This document shows positions 1-12,500 of a DNA stretch of 12,500 nucleotides, in pieces. The position numbers were made by a program, and so were the translations under genes. Location: assembly GCA_905221605.1 (NCBI GenBank), contig CAJNDS010002744.1:1-12500 (forward strand). The letters are read 5' to 3'. The notes beneath the pieces were generated by a model. It did not search any database. It was not told the origin of the DNA and worked only from the letters and a program-made list of their open reading frames with translations. The DNA comes from Symbiodinium natans (Eukaryota; Sar; Dinophyceae; Suessiales; Symbiodiniaceae). Position 1 is the stretch's first letter. The number at the start of each line of letters is the position of its first letter.

Positions 1-840
1 ATTGAAATCCCAGAATTCTCTTGAATCAATGCGGCCAAAATTGCGATAATTTCCTTCATATATAAAATTTTCAGATTACCGATCTTATAGAACTTCTAGA
101 CATCATAACCATAATCATATATATGATATATATATATATATACCATATTAGATTGAATCCTATCTTAGAAGATATTGATCTTCTCCCGGACGATCCTCGT
201 TGTCGACCAATTGATAATTTGATCTTGGTGTCCCCTTCTGTCGGCAAAATTCCTAACCTAAATGACCGAGAAATATTCTGGATAGAATAGACATTAATTG
301 ACCATGAGAATTTGGTGATTGAATTTCGATTTTTTTGAGAAGATTCCATAAAATCATCGAAATTCATTGTATATTTCGATCCGGCATCTAATGAATCCCT
401 GAAATTCATTCAATTTTTTCTGAATCATGAAAATTCCTCATTTAATTGAATTATTTGCCGGCTATTCCTCAAGAAGATCTCATTTCGATAATTTCAAATC
501 GATCTTCTAAAAATGATGATAGATGATATTTGAAGGCACAAATGATCAAGAAAAAATAATCAGAATCAATTAGAAAAATAATTTGTCTCCCTATAAAATA
601 AATAATCAATATTCAAGCCGGACGAAAGATAAAAGAAATAGAAGAGATAAATCCGTATTCCATTATCCCGAATTAAGAAAAAAGAAATCCGAAGAAAAAA
701 TCTAATCCTAATTCAAATCAAGAATTGAAGACAAGAGATTACATATTCCAAATCAATCATTTTCGATTTTTTCAGAAGATCAATGATTAGTCTATGAATC
801 ATTTTTGAGTCTATATATAAAGTAGCTTGAGAATAAACCC
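1..840. other. AT-rich block without a supportable gene
   Basis: This stretch is roughly 20-35% GC by line, against clearly higher GC in the rest of the window. It is full of recurring short words such as GAATC/GATTC, TCAATT/AATTGA and AGATC/GATCT. One minus-strand open frame of 112 codons (409-71) has no recognisable domain; its end reads through a TA microsatellite, giving a run of Ile/Tyr/Met, so I do not call it a gene. No splice-joined continuation was found. The block could be an AT-rich intergenic or repeat region, an organelle-derived insertion, or an assembly join. The change of composition falls at about 840-870. Confidence 0.6.
126..142. repeat. TA dinucleotide microsatellite
   Basis: A 17-base alternating A/T tract lies inside the AT-rich block, directly after a short related ATATATG stretch. 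Confidence 0.85.
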
Positions 841-1200
841 ATCAATTGATGCATCGGTTGGCAAATTTCAGAAACTCCCTGGCCACTTCTACGGGATGAC
901 TTGGGATGACCATCTGGCGGCATTCCTTCATTAACCTCCGAAACAGGCATCCCCAAAAACAAAATACACTGGAGGACATCAGGTGCCAGAAATCAGCTTC
1001 TACACTCGTCTGACGACTCTTTCGCTGCCTCGACAGGAATGTCGCTCCATTCTCCGTCGCGCTAGATGAATTGGCTTGCTACATAAGCAGCCTAACAGCG
1101 CTGTTACGCTGAGCACGCGACTCAAAATCCGCATCGCACTTCGACACAAGTGCATGAAACCAGCATTATGTCGTTGACTTTTGTTGACCTCATCCAGCTG
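841..1200. other. 3' flank of the helicase gene
   Basis: This lies directly downstream of the helicase stop codon on the minus strand and probably holds its 3' untranslated region and polyadenylation site. Base composition here matches the genes, not the AT-rich block. A small tandem of GGGATGACTT-like units occurs near 894-911. I see no conserved coding segment, and no poly(A) signal that I would trust. Confidence 0.4.
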
Positions 1201-6497
<5,297 letters not shown>

Positions 6498-6500
<3 letters not shown>

Positions 6501-6514
6501 GTCCTCCGCACAAA
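6498..6514 (-). promoter_or_regulatory. Candidate spliced-leader acceptor before the helicase ATG
   Basis: The minus strand reads GTTTGTGCGGAG/GACATG, with an AG three bases before the start codon and a T-rich stretch upstream. Dinoflagellate nuclear mRNAs receive a trans-spliced leader at such AG sites. This is inference from position only; other AGs further upstream could serve equally well. Confidence 0.3.
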
Positions 6515-7315
6515 CACGTTCACAAGGGCTTGGAAGAATCAATTCTGATTTGGCCCTTTGAGCCTGTACAGATGTATCCGACCTTCAAATACATTAAAGG
6601 TCAGACACAAACGCAGAACACTGCAGAACCGTCTGGGTGGAAGTTAATTCCCTTCACCTTTTTTTGCAATATTCCGGCCCATCTAGAAGGCCACAACGCC
6701 ACACGCCAGAAATGCTCCCAAGGGTCCATGGGCACCTGCTGCTGGAGCACTGGCGCTTCCGCAGTGGTGACGGGGCCGGCCTCTCACAATGGAACGAGCA
6801 GGTTGGGGGAGTTTAGCTTCGGGCTTAGGAAAGTTTAGGGGCCGTTTTGAATGCGAGCTCTTGGGGCTGATGTAGGGTGCATCGGGCTGCGGCCTGCTTG
6901 CAAATACTGCCACTTGGGCAGGTGATATTGCATTGAGCACAAGTTGCATGTGCACATCTGACCCGAAACTTCTTGGGTGGCGAAGGTTTAAAGTTCAGAG
7001 AAGCTATCTTTAAGTCCGAAAGAGTCGAATCTCGAGGCCAAACTCCTTTCAAGGGCAGGATACCTTACACGATACCTTTTCCTGAAAGCACATCTCAGAG
7101 GTCGTCGCACTATGTCGCATAGGCACCTGCGGAGCGGCCTCTGCTGTGCCTCCTTCCACCTCGGGGAACTTAAGAGTTGAGAAAATCCCGATGCGCCCAG
7201 AAGGGTTCACCTTTTGTACTAAAGCTTCGTTAACTGAACTGCATGAGTGTGATGTTGATCTGTGTCATGCTGGGCCAAGATGACGACAACATGTTCTTGT
7301 GAGCACAACCAACAA
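6501..7315. other. Spacer between the two genes
   Basis: About 0.8 kb separates the stop of the five-RRM gene from the proposed helicase start. Open frames here on either strand show no family motif and do not join to either gene. It should contain the 3' untranslated region of the RRM gene and the 5' untranslated region, or trans-splice acceptor, of the helicase gene. A TTTAG-rich stretch (GTTTAGCTTCGGGCTTAGG and a nearby GTTTAGGGG) lies at 6811-6842. No clear promoter element is visible, as usual for dinoflagellates. Confidence 0.5.
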
Positions 7316-7910
7316 CTACATTCGCGCGTGTGCCTGCGCCTGAGCCTTTGCCTCATCCTCATCCTCTTCTTCTCTTTCTTCCCACTCGTCATCATCGTCA
7401 TCCTCAGCACCGGCTGCCAAAGCTCAGTTCGTGAAACATGTCAGAACACGGGCTTGCCTCCTCGTCATCGTCGGAGCCGTCGTCGTTATCACCGTCCCAA
7501 TCAAAGTTCTCCCAGTCCTTAGGGTCTTGGAGGTGCAAAAAATTGCACATTTTGCACCACTGCCACCCAAAACGACACCTCTCGGTCAAATGGCGTCTTC
7601 CTCCTCTTCCTCCAGCAGAGTCTTGTCACCTTCGCCCTCCAGCGCGCTGAAGTCCAGCTTGACCTGCGCCCGGTGCACACGTTGTGGGGCGCAGCAGCCC
7701 GTCCCTGTGCTGCAAGCTGAATGCCAGAAAGCCGCCTGATATTTACACAAAAGATTCTGGCCCATGCCGGCCCGCCCGGCTACTGATTGTAGCGAGCAGC
7801 AGCAGCCACATCTTCTTCAGATTCTTGTATCCTAAGATCTCTCGCTGTGCCAGGGCCTCCTCCTCCTGAGTGTACTCGCGTACGGTGATGTTGCGTCCCG
7901 CAAGCTCAAC
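7316..7910 (-). CDS. RRM-protein C-terminal exons, acidic tail
   Basis: After RRM5 the frame continues ALAQREILGYKNLKK to a donor near 7813-7807 that I could not fix. A segment from about 7709 reads PQRVHRAQVKLDFSALEGEG, then DKTLLEEEEED, with a GC donor at 7594. Exon 7517-7454 reads DWENFDWDGDNDDGSDDDEE. After a 40-base intron, exon 7413-7316 reads GAEDDDDDEWEEREEEDEDE, then an Ala/Gln/Lys stretch and TAG. The tail is among the most acidic stretches of the window, as in nucleolin-type or histone-binding acidic tails. No domain is recognised beyond composition. Confidence 0.68.
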
Positions 7911-10900
7911 CTTGCAGCGGGATGGGCGGTACGAGTTTTCAAGAAGAGTAGAAAGCGGCTCCGTTGAGCACGCCCCAGTCCAAGGCAAAGCGACATCTTT
8001 CGCAATTTTATGCGACGGTGTTGAACACGCATGTCAATCTTCTAGCCGTGAACATGCTAGCCGGAAGCTTGCTAGGCAGCTTTGCAGGCCTCATTCATTG
8101 TTGCCACTGCCTTCTTCTGGGCTTCCTCCGTGGCGAAAACAACCAAACCTTGCACTGATTGGATTGTCGACAAGGGTGGCAGCTTGTCTGGGTTAATCAC
8201 CATTGTAAGTTGGCCTAGCAGCCAGACCCCCTCACCCTGCAGTTGGCATGATGCTCCGCTATACACACCAGCTCTAAGCCCAGGAGGCTAACGCCACAGC
8301 AATCCGTTACGAATGGCAGATTCGGTTTCAGTTTCAGTACAGCCGAGACACATCTTTGGCCTGGCAGATTTAGGATATTTGTGACTACCCGCCCTGGATC
8401 CACGCAGCGGACACGAGACCGGTACCACCGCAAACCATGGCGATGGAATTCTTAACAGGGCCCTGCTTGCCATCCGGCATCTCCTTCTGAAAAGTGTTTC
8501 ACCACCCAGCACTTCCTTCTAGAAAATCGGGTCTCGCCCAACATTAACTTGCAGCCTTGGAAGCATCTCCTTTTCAGGTTCCGGGTCCATCAAGTCTATT
8601 TATCGAGATTGCGTTCTCCTAACGGAATTGCTGCAAGAGCCGAGATAATTTTGTTTTATCCTCATCTCCTGTGTGTACCAGTCGGGAGGCCACTGCCACG
8701 GGACTTGCCCTTGGACTTGCCCTTGCTGCTGACAAAGACCTGGGCCGACAGTAGCTTGCTGGGCGGCATTGCTCGTGGGGTGAGTCGCGGGGTTGCATCT
8801 CCGCCTTGGCGAGACTTCGCAGGTGTGGAGAGCCAGAACAAGAGGGTGAAACACTGGCACTCGGGGTGTCGAAGCCACTGCTGAATTTGTTGTGGCCGAA
8901 GCGGCAGCGCTGCCTCCTTTAGCGACACACGGCCCACGCACCCCTGAATCCCCAAAGCATCATGCACTACAAGATCTCACACGGCCCGAAACGCATACAA
9001 ACGCGAAATGCCTGGGCGATGAAAAAATCCCGACATGTCAGAATAGCGGCTCGGCTGGCCACCACCTCCCCGCAGGCGGAGAAGGCCTGCTTCAGCATCC
9101 TCAAGCTGCCGCTTCAGGGTGCTTCGATGTTTAAGCCTTCGGTCCTACGTTACTACCGTTTCCAGAAGCGACGCCGCATGTCCGGTGAGAGGACCAGCAA
9201 CAGGCCATGCTTGTCTCTTCCCGTTCATTTCATGCCAAGAGTCTCATCATCGACCTCGGCAGTTCAGGGAATGTGAAGCACTTCAGTGATGGGGCAGATG
9301 AAGCATGACTGCCCTTGCGTAGCCATCGCGCCTCGTAGGATAAGCTACCCACGTGTACAGTGGGCCCTTCTGGCAGCTTCTCTTTTTTCTCTCGTCCTCG
9401 TCGGCCTCGGCCTTTTCCTGTCAAACACAATGGGCCCAAGTCGAGGCGGGCTAGGGAAACCGCCACAATCCCCTATCCGCGACCGTGAGGTTAGGTCAAA
9501 CTTTCAGCACGCTTGTGTGCGTGCGTGCGCGTGCTGCTAGGGCAGTCCCCCGACCTTTTGTCTCCTCACCGAGCTTCTCGACCGTGATGTTGGTCCCCTT
9601 GTACCAGGTATTGTTCCACTCCAGGGCTTTTTTCATCGCCTCATCGTTCTTGTACTGCACATATGCCTTGGTGACCCCAGCACAAGCCACCACGAGCTTG
9701 CGACACTGCAGAAGCAGTCAAGGCATGTGTCATTTCTGCCCACCGCTCTGACCCTAGCTCCTCAAGTCCAACCTTTTGCCGCTGCCTTGTAATTACCTCC
9801 CCCTGTGGTTCATTTCTATCACAGCCTTTCCAAAAGCAGTTCGGCGGGGGTCGGTTTTCGGGACACCCCAACTTCGTTCCTTTGCGAATCAGTTGCCATC
9901 GTCTAGAGTTCAAAACCCCCCTCCGAAGAGTCAAGCCCCTTTCGTGCCTGTGCTTCGCTCACCTGCCCACCTACAGCCCGAGACGACGGCGATGGCAAAC
10001 AGCACGCGCCCGCGTCGCATCTCACAAGTGGCAAGCAGCAAGATGTGCTCCTGAGCCTCGTGCAAATCCCTTTCCTTTGCCATCCTTGCCAGTAGGCATC
10101 GATGCTCGCTTCAAGAAGCCACAGGTTGCAAAGTCGTCTTTGAGCTGCTTTTCGCTCAGCCAGTCAGGGAGGCCACGGACCACCTCAGTCAAATCAGCGT
10201 TAGGAATATCACGGCGATGCAGTTGCCATGAGCAAAGCAACCTCCCCTCCCCCCTTTGCAATGGACAGCTGCCATTAAGCTAACATGTTCAGGTCATTCG
10301 CTGTGGCCATGAAAGTTCCCGAGCAAAACAGAAGCCACGGCGCGCCGACCTAGCGATCTCTACATGTATCGCGTCTCACGCATAGCTCGGCAAGTCTCCA
10401 CTGTGTGGTCGTCATTCTTTTCTCTCTTGACCTTCTCTGTGGCACGATGCACACCTGGCAAAGGCTGACAGCACGTTTGTTCTGGGACAGTGCGTGGGTC
10501 AGCCCCAAAGCAAAACGAACATCTAGGCTTGAGCCTGCGCACTGCAATTGCATAAGAGAGCGCGACATGAGAAGACGTTGCAGCCAAGTCGCTGATTTTG
10601 CCTGTGCCGAAAACGTCCGATCCGTCGAGCTCTGTTGCCCTGCAGCGGCTGGCACTTTGATCTTGCCAACAGCCGTGGCGGTGCTGCATCAAACTCGGGT
10701 GCCAAGCGCGCAAGCTGACACTGTCATATCATATCGGCTTGGCCTCTGCAACATGTCCTCCGTCTGGAACTGGATAAATGCTGTGCCTGGCGATGGGCCC
10801 CTGGATGCAACTCACCCCAGACCGGTTCCCTCCTGAAACGGCCTCGCCTTTAGGCATGCCATCCGCCCCACGAGGCAAGTTCAGGCGGACGATCTCCCCG

Positions 10901-12294
10901 CATACGGAAAAGGCATTCCTCAGCATCTCCTCGTCGGTCTCCGAAGGGAAGCCTTCAAAAGCCGGGCAGCAACAAACCACTCCGAGAATCCGAATGCATC
11001 AAATGCATCAACAGGAAACTGCGCAAGGCTCAGATCGGCACCTTTCACCACGATGGTGAGTTCATCCTCCTTGTCCTTGCCTTTGCCGCCACCTTTGTCC
11101 TTGTCCGCAGCATGCTTGACCCGAATCGGGGCGCCCATATACAAGGAGCCGTCGCACGTAAGAGCCTCAAGAATTTGAAGTAACATCAGGAAAAACTTTT
11201 TTTGAAAAACTTGCATGAATGTTCGCTTTAACGCCCACAACAAAAGAAACATTGCAAAACGTTGCAAGGAGCGGTGTTGAAACCCTCCTGCGTCTTGAAC
11301 TCTATGAATCCTGCAGCCTTTAGTTTGCCATCATGCTTGTTGCGGGGCAAGTTGACCCGCACAATCTCGCCGCACGATGCAAAGAACGCGGTCAGGGATG
11401 CTTCATCCGTATGGTCGGGGAATCCCTTGATGACAACGGTCAGATCATCATTGCTTCGTTTCTTCCCTCTGCCCTCGTGCTTCTCACTGGAGGGCCGAAC
11501 AGAAATGCATATGCTGCCCAAGTAGAGGGTCTTATCGTGAAGCAAGGCCTTGTTCACACCTTCTTGGGTGGTGAAGCCAACAAAGGCTGCGCCTTTCGGC
11601 AACCCATCTTTTGCACGAGGGATGCTGACACGAGTGATCTCTCCGCATGACGCAAAGTACGCCTGCAAGCTGGCTTCATCAGTGCTCGAGGGCAGCCCTT
11701 TAACAACGACTTCCAAGTCATCGCCTTTGCCTTTGCCCTTACCTCGCTTGCCTTTCCCATCCTTCCCCTTGCCCCAACCAGTGGAATTCCAATCATCCCA
11801 GCTGGAACCCCATCCGTTGCCGTTCGCCCATCCTCCTTCATCTATGGCCAGGGGCTTGGCTGGCAAAGCACTTCCGGCAACCTTTGGTGGAATGACCCCT
11901 GGCTGCTTTGGCATCTGCATCAAAGCGTGCGGAGGCGTGACAGATGGAGGCTTTGGACCACCACCTGCGATCTGCATCTTCGGCGGTATCACGCTGCCTC
12001 AGCAACAGCGGGGACGAGGCTATGATCATGATTCGCTATGACAGAATAAGCTACGGAAATTCTTCCGAAATCCTCAGCAAGCTGCCAGAAAATGCGGCTG
12101 GCTGTGAAACCATCGGCTTCGGCGTGCCAAATGCAGGCTTGGGGGTGAGCAGCGGCTTTGGGATGATGAGCGGCTTTGGTGTGCTCGACGCGACCCTCAG
12201 CTGCGGACATCTCCTCATTCAAAAGCCCGCCCCAATGTTCACCTTTTGCACTTCTGCACTTAAAGAGAGTCGACGTGGCCGAGCCGCTGGAACT
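7316..12294 (-). CDS. Five-RRM RNA-binding protein, 5' end not in window
   Basis: A multi-exon gene for a protein with five RNA recognition motifs. Proposed exons, 5' to 3': (further upstream)-12294, 12195-12086, 11997-11273, 11165-11042, 10952-10848, 10786-10744, 10639-10591, 10431-10399, 10183-10064, 9666-9570, 9417-9330, 9105-9060, 8739-8691, 8148-8090, 7910-about 7807, about 7709-7595, 7517-7454 and 7413-7316. The visible product is about 675 residues or more: Lys-Pro repeat N-terminus, Trp/Gly patch, GKGKGKG linker, RRM1-RRM5, then an acidic C-terminus ending at TAG 7318-7316. RRMs 1-3 are close relatives of one another. Five RRMs with basic Gly/Lys linkers and an acidic tail suggest a nuclear RNP or RNA-processing factor; I do not recognise an ortholog. 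A fusion with the downstream helicase is less likely, because the acidic tail ends cleanly at a stop. Confidence 0.8.
7875..9417 (-). CDS. RRM5, split over five exons
   Basis: Exon 9417-9330 encodes a basic linker (KGRGRRGREKKEKLPEGP) and RNP2 (TVHVGSLSYEA). 9105-9060 (46 bases) encodes LRMLKQAFSACGEVV. 8739-8691 (49 bases) encodes VFVSSKGKSKGKSRGS. 8148-8090 encodes LVVFATEEAQKKAVATMNE, and the exon from 7910 encodes VELAGRNITVREYTQEEE. Joined, they form a standard RRM in order, with RNP1 around RGSGLVVF. All four internal donors are GC. The 542-base intron 8690-8149 contains open frames, including one near 8500-8400 that resembles nothing convincing; I treat it as intron. Confidence 0.8.
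9513..9535. repeat. GT/GTGC microsatellite in an RRM-gene intron
   Basis: TGTGTGCGTGCGTGCGCGTGC-like alternation lies inside the intron 9569-9418. It is likely variable between strains; no function is seen. Confidence 0.7.
9570..10183 (-). CDS. RRM4 exons
   Basis: Exon 10183-10064 encodes VVRGLPDWLSEKQLKDDF, CGFLKRASMP and GKDGKGKGF. After a 397-base intron, exon 9666-9570 encodes AYVQYKNDEAMKKALEW, WYKGTNITVEKL. The join gives a textbook RNP1, KGFAYVQY, with the intron exactly between F and A: donor TTT/GCACGA, acceptor ACCAAG/GCATAT, and GCA on both sides. RRM4 is more divergent from RRM1-3. The next intron has a GTGAGG donor. The acceptor at 10184 is preferred because it gives the same DD-x-x-V-V-V-R-G spacing as the other RRMs. 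Confidence 0.82.
10399..10952 (-). CDS. RRM3, split over four small exons
   Basis: Exons 10952-10848 (FPSETDEEML, FSVCGEIVRLNLPR, ADGMPK), 10786-10744 (TAFIQFQTEDMLQ, RNP1 region), 10639-10591 (ATELDGSDVFGTGKIS) and 10431-10399 (VKREKNDDHTV) join in phase to a complete RRM3 that aligns along its length with RRM1 and RRM2. Donors are GC, GC, GA and GA in turn; introns are 61, 104, 159 and 215 bases. The last microexon, 33 bases, carries the linker and opens RRM4. A rival open frame at 10650-10560 (KIKVPAAAGQQ) fits the fold less well. Confidence 0.78.
11042..11165 (-). CDS. RRM2 end, charged linker and first strand of RRM3
   Basis: A 124-base exon after an ATTCTTGAG acceptor. It completes RRM2 with ALTCDGSLYMGAPIRVKH, runs through a Lys/Gly/Asp linker (DKGGGKGKDKEDE) and starts RRM3 with LTIVVK. 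It ends one base into a Gly codon at a GT donor. The preceding intron (11272-11166) has GCTC at both its 5' end and just after its 3' end. The match of ALTCDGSLYMG to RRM1's ALLHDKTLYLG confirms the join. Confidence 0.85.
11273..11997 (-). CDS. RRM-protein exon with Gly/Lys linker, complete RRM1 and most of RRM2
   Basis: The longest exon of the gene (725 bases). It starts after TTGCTGAG with SVIPPKMQIAGGG, then Pro-rich residues, a Trp/Gly/Asn patch (WGSSWDDWNSTGW) and the basic run GKGKDGKGKRGKGKGKG. RRM1 (about 11722-11492) has DDLEVVVKGLP (RNP2 region), FASCGEITRVSIPR and KGAAFVGF (RNP1). RRM2 begins at about 11449 with NDDLTVVIKGFP, then FASCGEIVRVNLPR and KAAGFIEF (RNP1). The exon stops at FNT before a GC donor. 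RRM1 is the only RRM of the five not broken by an intron. Confidence 0.88.
12086..12195 (-). CDS. RRM-protein N-terminal exon with Pro-Lys-Pro repeats
   Basis: The frame reads VASSTPKPLIIPKPLLTPKP and continues AFGTPKPMVSQPAAFSG. It joins in phase, by a GC donor at 12085, to an exon starting SVIPPKMQ, which has the same Pro/Lys style. Four PKP units at intervals of 6-8 residues suggest a disordered spacer or SH3/WW-type ligand. The 5' edge follows a GCTGAG acceptor at 12196 and would connect to the piece ending at 12294 (GMVPAK). A competing frame on the same strand (MSAAEGRVEH...) is open but does not join to the next exon in phase. Confidence 0.6.
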
Positions 12295-12500
12295 TGGCAG
12301 GGACCATGCCAGCTGCGGAAGCTTTGGGAAGCACCTCGCCTCCTTGCGCACAGGTTGTGTGGGTCAACAGCCGCAGCATCCACGTGCCACCAAACAAAGG
12401 CTAAGCAATCACACGGCTCATGCAATTCCTAAGAGCTCACCATGGGACCCACAGGCAGCCAACACTTGCAATTGTCGAACTCGTAGACTCTGCAACAAGC
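12294..12500 (-). CDS. Possible further 5' exons, partial
   Basis: A Pro/Lys frame (GGEVLPKASAAGMVPAK) ends at 12294 before a GT donor and fits the next exon in phase 2. Further upstream a GTGAGC donor follows 12441, preceded by an open stretch running to the window edge after a GTTGCAG acceptor. Two frames of that stretch are open, so I cannot choose. No start codon can be assigned with confidence; the gene probably begins to the right of the window. Confidence 0.35.

Noticed and set aside
71-409. Minus-strand open frame of 112 codons in the AT-rich block
   Set aside because: No recognisable family; part of it is translated TA microsatellite, and the composition alone can explain the frame.
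8400-8510. Minus-strand frame with KEMPDGKQGPVKNSIAMVC then GGTG, faintly like a flavoprotein reductase or a divergent RRM
   Set aside because: It lies inside the intron 8690-8149, which is needed to rejoin the RNP1 of RRM5; it is short, ends in a stop and has no flanking exons of such a family.
11550-12041. Plus-strand open frame of 163 codons over the RRM1 exon
   Set aside because: It mirrors the minus-strand exon that clearly encodes RRM1 and the Gly/Lys linker; no motif and no splice continuation.
11838-12351. Alternative minus-strand frames (MSAAEGRVEH...) near the RRM-gene 5' exons
   Set aside because: The Pro-Lys-Pro frame joins in phase to the next exon and matches its composition; the alternatives do not join.

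Overview
The window looks like nuclear DNA of a dinoflagellate, most likely Symbiodiniaceae or a close relative. Two multi-exon protein genes lie head to tail on the minus strand. Their reading frames join only if introns are removed that start mostly with GC, sometimes GT or GA, and end in AG. That donor set is known from dinoflagellate nuclear genes. Coding DNA is GC-rich at third positions, introns are numerous and many exons are under 60 bases. No prokaryotic operon, tRNA, rRNA, CRISPR array or transposase was seen.

Layout from right to left, which is 5' to 3' for the genes: (1) about 12500-7316, a gene for a protein with five RNA recognition motifs (RRMs). It has a Pro/Lys-Pro repeat N-terminus, a Gly/Lys-rich linker and a strongly acidic C-terminus; its 5' end is probably outside the window. 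(2) 7315-6501, a spacer of about 0.8 kb. (3) 6500-1201, a DEAD-box RNA helicase with a short acidic/Pro N-terminus, an N-terminal arginine-serine (RS) segment, both RecA-like lobes, a long C-terminal RS domain and a Pro/Gln/Ala-rich tail. (4) 1200-841, 3' flank. (5) 840-1, an AT-rich block of very different base composition in which no gene could be supported.

Both products point to pre-mRNA processing or RNP remodelling: RRMs bind RNA, and RS domains recruit splicing factors and target nuclear speckles. A functional link is inferred from architecture and adjacency only.

Exon boundaries were found by joining open frames so that family motifs become continuous with consistent codon phase. Most joins are well constrained. 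The weak ones are the helicase Q-motif region (about 5343-4650), the intron after helicase motif I, the penultimate part of the RRM gene (about 7810-7700) and everything right of 12195. The most interesting features are the GC-dominated splicing, the short direct repeats at intron ends, the repeated intrusion of introns into or beside RNP1-coding DNA, and the helicase with RS segments at both ends.
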